Source: Nocardia arizonensis
Lineage (GTDB): Bacteria > Actinomycetota > Actinomycetes > Mycobacteriales > Mycobacteriaceae
DNA length: 64,000 nt
Assembly (NCBI RefSeq): GCF_001310275.1
Contig: NZ_LGYZ01000133.1
Coordinates: 231,863 to 295,862 of the forward strand
Reading direction: 5' to 3'
The notes beneath the pieces were generated by a model that saw nothing but the letters and a program-made list of their open reading frames with translations, was not told the DNA's origin and made no database searches. This document shows positions 39,789 through 48,254 of the stretch, one piece after another; position 1 is the first letter of the stretch, and every line of letters starts with the position of its first letter. The position numbers were made by a program, and so were the translations under genes.

Positions 39789-42086
39789 GTGTCCGTATAC
39801 CTGTACAGATGGGGAAGATTCGCCTTCCGCCGGAAATGGATAGTGCTGCCGGTATGGCTGGTGCTGTTCGTCCTGCTCGGCGGGCTCGGCGCCCAGCTGA
39901 GCAAGCCGATGACGAACGACTTCAGCATGCCTGCGCTACCGTCCGAACGCGCCAACGAGATACTCGACAAGCACTTCCCCGGAGCCTCCGCCGCCTTCAA
40001 ATTCGACGCCGTGACCGGCACGTATGTCATCGCGGCCCCCGAGGGACAGAAGCTGACCGACCCGACGAACCGTGCGGCGCTCGAGGCGTTCATCGCAAGA
40101 CTCGACCGACTCGACATCATCGATCACAGCAAGCCGCTGTCGAATCCGATCAATGCCGCCGAGAAGATGGGCTGCCTGAGCGATCCTGATCCCGCCAAGT
40201 GCAGTGGCGCCCCGCTCAACGTGCTCAACAAGAGCGAGCCCGCCACGGTCGCCTACATGAGCGTGCCGTTCGCCATCAAGAACTTCGAAGACGTCACCGA
40301 CGAGAACCGCACGGCCGCCTACGATGTGGCCGCAGACGCGCGCAACTCCGGTCTCGCCGTCGAGTTGAGCGGCACGATCGCCAACAAGAACGAGGGCCCG
40401 AGCGGCCAGGCCGAGATGATCGGCATGGGCGTGGCGCTCGTGGTCATGATCCTGGCGTTCGGCGCGATCGTGGCAGCCTTCGTCCCGATCGTCACCGCCA
40501 TCGTCGGCCTCGGCTCGGCCATGTCGCTGATCATGCTCGGCACCGGATTCATCTCCATGCCCAGCTTCACCACCTTCCTGGCCTCGATGATCGGCATCGC
40601 ACTGTCCATCGACTACGCGCTGTTCATCGTCTCGCGCTACAAACACGAACGCGCCGTGCGGGTTTCGCCCGAGGAGGCCGCGGGCATCGCACTCGGCACA
40701 GCCGGCTCCGCGGTCGTGTTCGCCGGGCTCACCGTCATCATCGCCCTGGCCGGACTCAGCGTCGTCGGCGTGGAGTTCATGACCTTCATGGGCTTGGGCG
40801 GCGCGATCGCCGCGGCCTTCGCGGTGCTCACCGCCATCACCCTCATGCCCGCGCTGCTCGGCGCGTTCGGCCGGTTCCTGTTCACGCCGAAACTTCCGTT
40901 CATCGCCAAGCACGATCCCGAGAACGACAGCGAGATCACCAACGGCATGCGGTTCGGCAGGCTCATCGGCAAGGCGCCGTGGGTCACGCTGCTGCTGAGC
41001 GTCGTGGTGCTCGGCGCGCTGGCGGCCCCCGCCGCCGGTCTGAACCTCGGCCTGCCCGGCGAGGACAGCATGCCCAAGACCTCCACCGTTCGAAAGGCGT
41101 ACGACCTGCGCACCGAGGGCTTCGGTGAGGGCAGCAACGGCAAGCTCAATATCGCGGTCGACCTCAGCGGCGTAGCCTCCGACAAGCGCGAGGAGGCGGT
41201 CGAGGCACTGCGAACCAAGCTGGCGTCGTACCCGCACATGGACTACGTCACCGCGCCGGAGTGGAGCGAGGACGGGCAGGGCGCGCTGCTCGACGGCGTG
41301 CCGAAGTCCGGGCCGAACAACCAGGACACCAAGGATCTCGTGCTGGACGCGCGCGACGCCGAAGACGAGCTCCGGTCCACCTACGGCATGGAATACGGCA
41401 TCACCGGCACCACCGCCATCTACGCCGACATCGACCACGTGCTGCTCAGCAAGATCGCGCCCTACCTCGCGATCGTGGCGGGCGCGGCGTTCATCCTGCT
41501 GATCCTGGTCTTCCGCTCCATCCTGGTACCGCTCACCGCCGCGCTCGGCTTCCTGCTCTCGATGGCCGCCACCTTCGGCGCCACCGTGCTCATCTTCCAG
41601 GAAGGCGCGCTCGGCCTGATCGAGGATCCGAGACCGCTGGTCAGCTTCCTGCCGATCATGCTCATCGGTCTGGTGTTCGGCCTCGCGATGGATTACCAGG
41701 TCTTCCTCGTCACCCGCATGCGGGAGGAGTACGTGCACGGCAAGACGGCCAAGGACGCCATGATCTCCGGCTACCACCACGGCGCCCGCGTCGTCACCTC
41801 CGCCGCGATCATCATGATCTCGGTGTTCGCGTCCTTCCTGCTCGAGACCGACGCGATCGCCAAGCAGATGGGCTTCGCCCTCGCGGTCGGCGTGCTGCTG
41901 GACGCCTTCCTCGTCCGCATGGTGCTCATCCCGTCACTGCTGGCGATCATGGGCAAGTGGTCCTGGTGGATCCCCAAGTGGCTGGACCGCGTCATTCCCG
42001 ATATCGATGTCGAGGGAGCCAAGATCGTCGATCTGCACGACAAGACCGCCGACGATGTCGTCAAGGAGCCGGTCCGCGTGAGCTGA
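39789..42086 (+). CDS. MMPL family RND transporter
   Basis: From GTG 39789, with CTAGGAG upstream, the product has 765 residues. Two sets of membrane helices carry the MMPL proton-relay region: SMIGIALSIDYALFIVSRYKHE (about residue 275) and LIGLVFGLAMDYQVFLVTRMREEY (about residue 630), each with the conserved Asp-Tyr. Two extracytoplasmic loops are present. In mycolate-containing bacteria MMPL proteins export lipids or drugs; this copy, paired with a TetR repressor, looks more like an efflux-type member. Confidence 0.93.
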   Translation: MSVYLYRWGRFAFRRKWIVLPVWLVLFVLLGGLGAQLSKPMTNDFSMPALPSERANEILDKHFPGASAAFKFDAVTGTYVIAAPEGQKLTDPTNRAALEAFIARLDRLDIIDHSKPLSNPINAAEKMGCLSDPDPAKCSGAPLNVLNKSEPATVAYMSVPFAIKNFEDVTDENRTAAYDVAADARNSGLAVELSGTIANKNEGPSGQAEMIGMGVALVVMILAFGAIVAAFVPIVTAIVGLGSAMSLIMLGTGFISMPSFTTFLASMIGIALSIDYALFIVSRYKHERAVRVSPEEAAGIALGTAGSAVVFAGLTVIIALAGLSVVGVEFMTFMGLGGAIAAAFAVLTAITLMPALLGAFGRFLFTPKLPFIAKHDPENDSEITNGMRFGRLIGKAPWVTLLLSVVVLGALAAPAAGLNLGLPGEDSMPKTSTVRKAYDLRTEGFGEGSNGKLNIAVDLSGVASDKREEAVEALRTKLASYPHMDYVTAPEWSEDGQGALLDGVPKSGPNNQDTKDLVLDARDAEDELRSTYGMEYGITGTTAIYADIDHVLLSKIAPYLAIVAGAAFILLILVFRSILVPLTAALGFLLSMAATFGATVLIFQEGALGLIEDPRPLVSFLPIMLIGLVFGLAMDYQVFLVTRMREEYVHGKTAKDAMISGYHHGARVVTSAAIIMISVFASFLLETDAIAKQMGFALAVGVLLDAFLVRMVLIPSLLAIMGKWSWWIPKWLDRVIPDIDVEGAKIVDLHDKTADDVVKEPVRVS

Positions 42087-42106
42087 CCCCGCCCGCTGTC
42101 GCGCTC

Positions 42107-42135
42107 GGCCCCGCACCTGATCGAGGTGCGGGGCC
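42107..42135. terminator. Terminator between MMPL and a convergent small gene
   Basis: A perfect 12-bp stem (GGCCCCGCACCT / AGGTGCGGGGCC) with a 5-nt loop lies 20 bp after the MMPL stop and just before the end of the convergent gene. Confidence 0.85.
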
Positions 42136-42144
42136 GGCTACTCG

Positions 42145-42405
42145 CTACTCGCTCGGCTGCGGCAGGTCGCATTCCCCGATCTTGGGATTCACCCCCAGGT
42201 AGTTGAGCGGCCCCGCGGCGGCGGTCACGGCGATGGTGCCCAATCCCGCGCAGTCGATGGGGCCGGGGAAGAAGTAATGACGTTGTCCCGCGGCGAGGAC
42301 GCCGACCGCGAGCCAGATCATCAACAGGCTGCTCGCGAGGCGCATACCGACCTCGTGAGCCGGTCTGTGCCGCACTACTCGAACCACACGCTCGCGCATT
42401 GACAT
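42145..42405 (-). CDS. Small membrane protein, paralogue 1
   Basis: From ATG 42405 the product has 86 residues, with one membrane helix (ASSLLMIWLAVGVLAAGQRHYFF) and an extracytoplasmic tail DCAGLGTIAVTAAAGPLNYLGVNPKIGECDLPQPSE. The gene at 42775-42990 encodes the same pattern. Similar short proteins with GPLNYxGVNPKI occur widely in mycobacteria and nocardiae, but have no known role. Confidence 0.8.
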   Translation of the reverse strand: MSMRERVVRVVRHRPAHEVGMRLASSLLMIWLAVGVLAAGQRHYFFPGPIDCAGLGTIAVTAAAGPLNYLGVNPKIGECDLPQPSE

Positions 42406-42567
42406 CGCATCCTTCCGCACTCGCGCAGGAGGTCGAACGTGCCCGGTCGGGGCCCGGTCGACCCCTTTCCATCCGGCCCCACCGGAACTTCCGCCACAGA
42501 CAGCAATTCTCGTACCGAATCTCGGTAATTCTGTGGTTTATTTCCGCTTGCTGGGGGCATCTGGTTG

Positions 42568-42591
42568 TTTCGTGTGAAATTTCGTGTGAAA
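42568..42591. repeat. Two adjacent copies of TTTCGTGTGAAA
   Basis: The 12-mer, itself nearly palindromic, occurs twice without a gap in the 370-bp stretch between the two paralogous membrane-protein genes. It may be a regulator-binding site for the upstream gene. The rest of 42406-42730 holds no supported gene. Confidence 0.6.
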
Positions 42592-42730
42592 CACTGCCTC
42601 ACACAGCACAGTGGACTGACAAGTCTCCATTCTCCCCCACCGACGCGAGGCGATCCGGAGCCATAGATATCCAAAGGCGATCCGATCGCAAACGACCCGC
42701 GATCTCGCCGCTGACCGCCGGATACGCAAA

Positions 42731-42758
42731 AGGGCCGGGTGGCGGCGCACCCGGCCCT
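42731..42758 (-). terminator. Terminator of the second small membrane-protein gene
   Basis: An 11-bp perfect stem (AGGGCCGGGTG / CACCCGGCCCT) is followed by TTTTG on the minus strand, 17 bp after the stop at 42775. Confidence 0.85.
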
Positions 42759-42774
42759 CGCTCACTCGAATCCG

Positions 42775-42990
42775 CTACGGACTCGGCTGCGGGACATTAC
42801 AATCAGCGATCTTCGGATTGACACCCATGTAATTCAGCGGACCCGCGATTGTCGTCACCGCGATGGTGCCGAAACCGGCGCAGTTCACCGGCCCGCTGTC
42901 GAAATAGCCACGTTGGGCCGCGGCGATGATGCCGATAACCAACCAGACGAGGACAATCAGTCCACCGACTCTCGAATAACTGTCGCGCAT
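42775..42990 (-). CDS. Small membrane protein, paralogue 2
   Basis: The 71-residue product has one helix (GGLIVLVWLVIGIIAAAQRGYF) and the tail NCAGFGTIAVTTIAGPLNYMGVNPKIADCNVPQPSP, closely matching the protein encoded at 42145-42405. The pair is a tandem duplication with separate terminators. Function unknown. Confidence 0.82.
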   Translation of the reverse strand: MRDSYSRVGGLIVLVWLVIGIIAAAQRGYFDSGPVNCAGFGTIAVTTIAGPLNYMGVNPKIADCNVPQPSP

Positions 42991-43123
42991 TGTTCTCCAC
43001 GCGGCTCGTTCGGCGACGCCCTGAGCGTCACACCCATCCGCGCTCTCCTTACCGCGCGCATACCCACTTCCGCGCGGAACTCACTCGAAGGAACTCGCGA
43101 CACGCGGACATCGTTGTCCCTAC

Positions 43124-43429
43124 GTGACCGGACTGTTCGCATGGATGATCCCCGGCTGGGTGCTGCTGCTCCTCGCGGTCGCCGTCTTCGAAGCGCTCAC
43201 CCGCAAGGGCCGCGGACGCCGCACCCCCGTCGCGAGCACCTGCACCGACGAACTGACCGCCGTGTTCTACCCGACCAAACGCATGGAACTCGACCACCGA
43301 GCCTCCACCTCAATGCTCGCCGACACCGAATCCCCTTCCACCGCACCCCCTTTTATCCTCGACCTGAGCGGCGGCAAGGCGGTTCTACGCGGCCACTCCG
43401 GTGCGCAGACGCACTACCTACCGACATGA
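43124..43429 (+). CDS. DUF6191 family small membrane protein
   Basis: From GTG 43124 the product has 101 residues. A helix (FAWMIPGWVLLLLAVAVFEAL) is followed by STCTDELTAVFYPTKRMELDHRASTSML and a short acidic tail. The order helix, then ELxAxFYPxKRxExxxR, then SxxML, fits DUF6191 proteins, which are common in nocardiae and streptomycetes. No function is known. Confidence 0.7.
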   Translation: MTGLFAWMIPGWVLLLLAVAVFEALTRKGRGRRTPVASTCTDELTAVFYPTKRMELDHRASTSMLADTESPSTAPPFILDLSGGKAVLRGHSGAQTHYLPT

Positions 43430-43553
43430 AAGAGCAGACCACGAAGCAACTGTGGTATCTGCTGAGGCGGTAACCCTTGCGCGCCGCTAGACGGCGGAGG
43501 CCGCCGACAACCCGAAACCCATCCCCACCAGGGTGATACAGATCGGGGGCGAT

Positions 43554-43575
43554 GCGGTGACGGAGGGATTTGACC
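43554..43575. repeat. Remnant of the tRNA-Ser(CGA) 3' end (putative attachment-site copy)
   Basis: GCGGTGACGGAGGGATTTGA matches the terminal 3' part of tRNA-Ser at 48258-48277 in the same orientation, with one substitution before the sequences part after GATTTGA. This is the topology left when an element integrates into a tRNA 3' end. It marks the left limit of a decayed island. Confidence 0.6.
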
Positions 43576-43620
43576 TTGCCATAGCCGCGTGTAAACCGCA
43601 CCTTCAGTGAAATTCATTGC

Positions 43621-43687
43621 GTTTCAGCATGTTTCGTGGATGCCGACAATGATTGACGTACGGCCAGGTGTTGACGTGGTCAACGCC
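43621..43687. repeat. 67-bp direct repeat B, left copy
   Basis: This copy matches 44563-44629 at 61 of 67 positions. It ends with the perfect inverted repeat GTTGAC-GTG-GTCAAC. On the plus strand both copies read FQHVSxMPTMIxVRPGVDVVNA in frame, so they may descend from a coding sequence. The pair brackets vapBC. Confidence 0.8.
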
Positions 43688-43826
43688 TGTTTCAAGGCAA
43701 TTATCTGGGCCCGGGCCGTCGCCGACCGACCTGGCTCGCCGGCTCCGACTGGTTCACAACGCTGCCGATCAGGTGGATGGTCTAACCGCCGGGGTGTACA
43801 CGGTGTAAGCGAGGTACCATTACACC

Positions 43827-44108
43827 ATGGCCTTGAACATCAAAGATCCCGTCACCGAACAGCTGGTCACCGAAGTAGCAACCCTCGTCGGCAAATCCAA
43901 GGTGCAGACCGTGCGCATCGCACTGGAGGAGTACCTGATGCGCCACGCTGCCCAGAGCAGCGCCAACACCGGACTCGGCAAGCGCGAACGCCTGGAACGG
44001 TTCCTCCGCGACGAGGTCTGGCCCGTCACTGCACCCAACGGACCCAACCCGCCGACCACAAAAGCTGACATCGAAGACATCCTGGGCTACGGACCGGACG
44101 GTGTCTGA
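43827..44108 (+). CDS. vapB: VapB-type antitoxin
   Basis: The 93-residue product begins MALNIKDPVTEQLVTEVATLVGKSKVQTVRIALEEYL, the pattern of Rv0623-like VapB antitoxins (PSK-type transcription factor fold). A tail binds the toxin (KADIEDILGYGPDGV). It ends one base inside the toxin start. Upstream, a short palindromic GGTGTACAC region may be its operator. Confidence 0.9.
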   Translation: MALNIKDPVTEQLVTEVATLVGKSKVQTVRIALEEYLMRHAAQSSANTGLGKRERLERFLRDEVWPVTAPNGPNPPTTKADIEDILGYGPDGV

Positions 44109-44497
44109 TGATCGTGGACACCTCCGCGCTGGTCGCTATCATCCTGGAAGAACCTGGTCACGAGAAGTTACTGGACATCTTGTCTCGTGACGAGTTCATC
44201 GGCGTCTCCTCTGCCACCCTCACCGAAACCGCCATCGTGCTCACTGTGAAGCTGGGGGTCGCTGGGCGCAGCTTCCTGGATGCGTTGATCCATCAGGCCG
44301 GGATCACGGTCATGCCGTATGAGCAGGACTATTGGACGATCGCCGCTAACGCATTCATCCGGTACGGGAAGGGTCGCCACCCGGCGAAGTTGAACTTCGG
44401 GGACTGCATCACCTATGCAGTTGCCGCCGGGTCGGGTCAGCCTTTGCTGTATATGGGTGACGATTTCGGCAAAACTGATCTGGCTACCGTGAGTTGA
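44108..44497 (+). CDS. vapC: VapC PIN-domain ribonuclease toxin
   Basis: The 129-residue protein has all PIN residues: Asp in MIVDTSALVAIILEEPG (residue 4), Glu in SSATLTETAIVL (about 42), and Asp in HPAKLNFGDCITYAVA (about 99) followed by LLYMGDDFGKTD. It resembles Rv0624/Rv0301-like VapC toxins. It forms a module with the upstream VapB and is flanked by repeat B copies. Confidence 0.93.
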   Translation: MIVDTSALVAIILEEPGHEKLLDILSRDEFIGVSSATLTETAIVLTVKLGVAGRSFLDALIHQAGITVMPYEQDYWTIAANAFIRYGKGRHPAKLNFGDCITYAVAAGSGQPLLYMGDDFGKTDLATVS

Positions 44498-44562
44498 TTC
44501 ACCGGGCTGGAGAACGAAGACCATTACCGCAAGACAACCGTGCGACCAGCGATACTCGACGT

Positions 44563-44629
44563 GTTTCAGCATGTTTCGGGAATGCCGACAATGATCAAGG
44601 TACGGCCAGGCGTTGACGTGGTCAACGCC
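44563..44629. repeat. 67-bp direct repeat B, right copy
   Basis: Second copy of the repeat at 43621-43687, starting 66 bp after the VapC stop and in the same orientation. It keeps the GTTGACGTGGTCAAC palindrome exactly. Confidence 0.8.
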
Positions 44630-44639
44630 CCTGGCGAGG

Positions 44640-44995
44640 CAGTTCCGAGTACGGATCGGTCCGCACCGCGGCCGTACTCGACCTGCTGTCCTGCGGCTAC
44701 CCGCCCGGCATGTTCGTGGTCACCCGGGCCGCCCGCCACGACATCCCGGTACGGCTGCTCGGCCGAATCCGACACGACCACAAGAAACTCCGATCCAGGA
44801 CCAGAGCCGTGTCACCAACTTTCTTGGTGCGCCGCCGCGGACCGCGGCGGTGCGGACATGCTGCGCCGTTACAAGAAGGACTGGTACGACAACCCGCCCC
44901 TGCCGCGGATTGTGCCGGTGGACTCGCGAGTCGCGGCACGGGTCAACTCGGTCGAGCGGAAAGCCCGCAGGCGTCAGCTCTTTCGTGGACGGTAG
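44640..44995 (+). pseudogene. Transposase-like remnant and short basic ORF
   Basis: Plus-strand frames read GYPPGMFVVTRAARHDIPVRLLGRIRHDHKKLRS, which vaguely resembles the DxPVxxLGRxRxDR segment of IS701-like DDE transposases. In another frame, a 45-codon ORF from ATG 44858 reads MLRRYKKDWYDNPPLPRIV and ends in a basic tail. There is no continuous frame joining them. I regard this as a scar of mobile DNA; the identities are weak. Confidence 0.3.
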
Positions 44996-45547
44996 GTCAG
45001 TCCCCCGGCAGGGACTGAAATGTGTGCCCGCTTCCGGCGTCGTTACGTCACCCGCTTGGAGCGGGACCCTCGATACCCAGCGCGTCACGTTCGCGGCGCG
45101 ATGATCTTGGAACTGCGGTCCGGCCCCCGTTGCGCCCGCCGGACCGGCCGTCCCGATCACCGCGACGGGCAGGCCGATCACCGCGGCGAGGCCCAGCTGT
45201 ACCCACGTCATCGCACACCCCCCCAGATGTGCCAGTGAAGGCCGCGTGTGCCCGCGCCCGTACCCGACATACCGGTAGATCAACCCATCACCCGCGTGCA
45301 GATCCGCCACACCGGTCACCGCGCGGTCGAGGTTGTGCACGTGCCGGATATCCACAACGCACACCGCGTGCGCGCTCATGAGGTGCACTGCCTCGATCAT
45401 GCGGAACACCCAGCCCTGCTGGGCCGGGCGAAAGGTCATCACGTCTACCAGGGTGAGACCCTGCCTCGTCGCGATCCGACGTAGCTTGCGCCGGGCCTCG
45501 TCGAGATCCTCGATCGCATCCAGGTCGATCACACCCAACGCCTTCAT
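44720..45547 (-). CDS. Uncharacterised protein divergent from the HTH/TPR gene
   Basis: From ATG 45547 the frame reads MKALGVIDLDAIEDLDEARRKLRR, then IATRQGLTLVDVMTFRP, AVCVVDIRHVHNLDRAVTGVADL and IYRYVGYGRGH. About 105 residues look genuine and resemble small proteins paired with HTH/TPR regulators in nocardiae. The frame continues to 44720, but the rest (arginine- and proline-rich, over mobile-DNA scars) is probably not functional, apart from a hydrophobic MTWVQLGLAAVIGLPVAVIG. The true end may have been lost. Confidence 0.5.
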   Translation of the reverse strand: MKALGVIDLDAIEDLDEARRKLRRIATRQGLTLVDVMTFRPAQQGWVFRMIEAVHLMSAHAVCVVDIRHVHNLDRAVTGVADLHAGDGLIYRYVGYGRGHTRPSLAHLGGCAMTWVQLGLAAVIGLPVAVIGTAGPAGATGAGPQFQDHRAANVTRWVSRVPLQAGDVTTPEAGTHFSPCRGTDLPSTKELTPAGFPLDRVDPCRDSRVHRHNPRQGRVVVPVLLVTAQHVRTAAVRGGAPRKLVTRLWSWIGVSCGRVGFGRAAVPGCRGGRPG

Positions 45548-45696
45548 GCTGCCCCTTCCCCTGCCGATGGTCGGCACCCGCCGCCGGGGAGTCGCGCTCA
45601 GCCCGACGGCGGGGCTGACAGGGAATATTGGCGTCGCGCAAGGGGGTTGAGGGCCAGTGCGGGGACAGCCACGCGGTATCGATCTACCCTCTGGAT

Positions 45697-46859
45697 ATGA
45701 GCGAGAACGTGGGGCATCGGATCGCATCCGAACGCAAGATCGCTGGACTCAGCCAGCGAGGACTCGCAGCACGGGCCGCCTACAGCCTGTCGATGGTCAA
45801 GGCGGTCGAGCAGGGGCGAGAACCTGCCTCACAGGGATTCATCTCCGCGGTGGCGCGCGTTCTGCGCATCGCCCCCGAGCAGTTGACCGGCGCACCGTAT
45901 GACGACGGAAAACCGTTGTCGGACGCCGTGAACGAACTTTCCGTGCTGCTGACCGAAGGTCGGTATGCGCGCGCAAGCGAGCCGGGACCGCTGGCACAGC
46001 TCGAGGCGGACTTGTCGGCCGCACAGGACTTGTACGACGGGACCGCACCCGGCAGACGATCCAGGTGCTTCCCGGCATCATCCGGCGGTTGCACGGCGCG
46101 GTGCGGGATATGTCCGACGACGACCGTGCGCGCGCCTACACGATGTTGGCCGCGACGTACGTCCTCGCCGAATGGTCGGCGCGGCGCACCGGTCACCTGA
46201 TGCTGACGTTGCCCGCGCTCGATCTTGCCGACGCCTACGCCCCGTTGGGCGACGATCCCCGATGGGGTGCGTTCTCGATTCTCGCGCGAGCGCGGGTGCT
46301 GACCCACTACGGGGAATCGGAGGTGGCCGGCCAACTCATCGACACGGCCATATCGTCGGGTGAGGACAGCACCGATGCCGGGCTCGTGCTGGGCGGGTAC
46401 TCCCACCTTGCAGCCGCAGTGAACGAAGCTCGCAAGCTCAACTACAGCGGCGCTATCGACCACATCGACGCAGCGCGCGAGACCGGCGCGCGCACCGGCG
46501 AGACCGACATGTACATGACGGCATTCGGACCGCTCAACGTCGAAATTCATTCGCACGCAATCGAAATGGAGGCGGGCGACCCGAGTCGTGCCGCCGTCGA
46601 AGGTGCCGCGCTCACCTACCCGACCGGCGCACCGCCGACCAGGATCGGCCACCACTGGCAGGACAACGCACGCGCGTGGTTGATGTCGGGCAAGCCCGAC
46701 AAAGCTCTCGCTGCGCTCAACAAGGCTCGCGCCGTCGCGCCACAGCAGACACGCCTGCACCCGTCGGTGCGGGAGACAGTGCACGGCATCGCCGCAGCGC
46801 AACGGCGCCAGAGTGAGAACCTGTTCGGATTCGCTAGTTGGCTCGGCACAACACTCTAG
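45697..46859 (+). pseudogene. HTH/TPR-type regulator broken by a frameshift
   Basis: From ATG 45697 the first frame encodes an XRE helix-turn-helix (IASERKIAGLSQRGLAARAAYSLSMVKAVEQG) and the start of the sensor part up to AQDLYDG near 46038. The continuation (RTRQTIQVLPGIIRRLHGAVRDM through FGFASWLGTTL) is in another frame from about 46040 to 46859. A single missing G in the run at 46039-46041 would restore one product of about 387 residues. Either a real inactivating deletion or a sequencing error is possible. Architecture matches the regulator at 14184-15524. Confidence 0.75.
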
Positions 46860-46967
46860 GGTGTTCAGCGTGGTCGAGTTGGCGTTCCATTGCGCGTTCG
46901 GCGACGGAACCGAGTACCTACCGCGACCGAAGTCGAGCTTGCAGGCCGGCCGACGGTTGCCGACCTG

Positions 46968-47705
46968 TCAGATGGTGCGGAACATCTTCACGTTGTCCGA
47001 TCTTGTCCCGTACGCCGGAGAGATCACTTCGTAGTCCAGACTGCGCAGCGCCTCTGCGGCCACTTCCGGTGCGTCGCGCACTACGGTAGCCAACTGAAGT
47101 CGCCTCCATCGTTCGCGGGCATCGGCCAACTGCTTGCGCGCCGCGGCGACCGATTGTCCGCCGTGGGGCGTGATGCCAAACTCCTCGATCAGCATCTCCA
47201 TAACGTCTTCGAGCGCCGGGCGGAACCGGGACCCACCGACAGGAAAGTGCAGGTCGGGTAGCCCGAACTTCACTTTTCCGTTTCGACGCTTCTTGGCCCG
47301 CTGCGTGCTTTCGCCGCATTCGGACATGGCACGTTCGAGTTCGGCATGCTCGCCGTGAAAGTGGATGTGCGCTGATGGCAGCCGGTCGGACGTGCGTTTG
47401 TCGAACTCGTACCGGAATAGCGGCTGTGTGCCGTCGCAAGTGAAGACGTGAATCTTGGACCGTTCAACGGCAAGAAACTTCTTCGGCCCGTCCCACACGC
47501 ACTGGAAGCTCACTTCGAGGCGCAGTAGAGGACCGTCGGTGTCCCGCAACAGGATCCCTTCGGGAGGGTCTTGCTCGACGACCATCGCGCTCGTGGCAGG
47601 CACAGCGAGCGCAGTAAACGCCGGACAGTCCGGTCCAACTACGGACTGGACTGTCCGGGTGAGGTCACTCGCGAATCGGATTGCCTGCTGTTCGAGCTCA
47701 CTCAC
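46968..47705 (-). CDS. Unrecognised protein, second gene of a two-gene operon
   Basis: From GTG 47705 the product has 245 residues. The middle part reads KIHVFTCDGTQPLFRYEFDKR and LPSAHIHFHGEHAELERAM, with several histidines that could form a catalytic or metal site. A basic stretch RAKKRRNGKVKFGLPDLHFPVGG follows, then a helical C-terminus. It starts 8 bp inside the upstream small gene. The small-plus-larger overlapping layout is that of toxin-antitoxin modules, but I cannot assign a family. Confidence 0.65.
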   Translation of the reverse strand: MSELEQQAIRFASDLTRTVQSVVGPDCPAFTALAVPATSAMVVEQDPPEGILLRDTDGPLLRLEVSFQCVWDGPKKFLAVERSKIHVFTCDGTQPLFRYEFDKRTSDRLPSAHIHFHGEHAELERAMSECGESTQRAKKRRNGKVKFGLPDLHFPVGGSRFRPALEDVMEMLIEEFGITPHGGQSVAAARKQLADARERWRRLQLATVVRDAPEVAAEALRSLDYEVISPAYGTRSDNVKMFRTI

Positions 47706-47913
47706 CGTTGCCGCGAGCGAGGAATTCCAGATTCCGGATACGCGACAGAATGCCGCGATCCCGCGCGTCCAGCTCCCACCGGGCACCGCGTTCCTTGAAC
47801 GTGTCGAGAGACAGCCCGCGATCCGTGATCAGCTTGATCAGCTTGGTCAGCTCTTCGCGGACTTCTTTGGTGGTCATCGTTCGAACGGTCGGTGGCATGG
47901 AAGCAGTTGTCAT
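47698..47913 (-). CDS. Small helical protein, first gene of a two-gene operon
   Basis: From ATG 47913, preceded by AGGATAGGAACC, the product has 71 residues: MTTKEVREELTKLIKLITDRGLSLDTF, then WELDARDRGILSRIRNLEFLARG. It is short, charged and mostly helical, like many antitoxins or DNA-binding partners. Its stop overlaps the next start (GTGAGTGA). Family not recognised. Confidence 0.6.
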   Translation of the reverse strand: MTTASMPPTVRTMTTKEVREELTKLIKLITDRGLSLDTFKERGARWELDARDRGILSRIRNLEFLARGNGE

Positions 47914-48221
47914 AGCGGTTCCTATCCTCTCCCCTGCAAGAGGAACTGGCTGTCAGATCATCGTAGGCGACTGGTCTGACATTCTCGTTCTGATCTGCTA
48001 TTACGCTCGTGGTGGCGGTAGGCGTTACAGCAGACAGCGGGTCGAGTCCACCACGCAGCGCGCCCTGCCCGAACAGAGGGCGAAACGCGCAATCGACGCG
48101 GCAACAGCTCTGAGTATCGCGCTGTTCGGCATCGCCACGACCGCTGTCGGCATCGTGCCCGGCATGGTGAGCGATGGGTCGTTGGGAAAACGGGTGCAAT
48201 CGCCCGCCGAGCGACATAAAA

Positions 48222-48253
48222 AGCGCCCTACCTGGCATTTCAGGTAGGGCGCT
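48222..48253 (-). terminator. Terminator of tRNA-Ser(CGA)
   Basis: A perfect 13-bp stem (AGCGCCCTACCTG / CAGGTAGGGCGCT) is followed on the minus strand by TTTTTA directly after the tRNA. A classical intrinsic terminator. The 300 bp to its left (47914-48221) holds no supported gene. Confidence 0.9.
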
Positions 48254-48254
48254 C

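Larger units (their letters stand above)
43554..48254. mobile_element. Decayed island at tRNA-Ser(CGA)
   Basis: The segment lies between a damaged copy of the tRNA-Ser 3' end and the intact tRNA. It holds VapBC, two 67-bp repeats, a transposase-like remnant, a frameshifted HTH/TPR gene and an unrecognised two-gene operon. No integrase remains. The boundary assignment rests on a 20-bp match with one mismatch. Confidence 0.5.
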
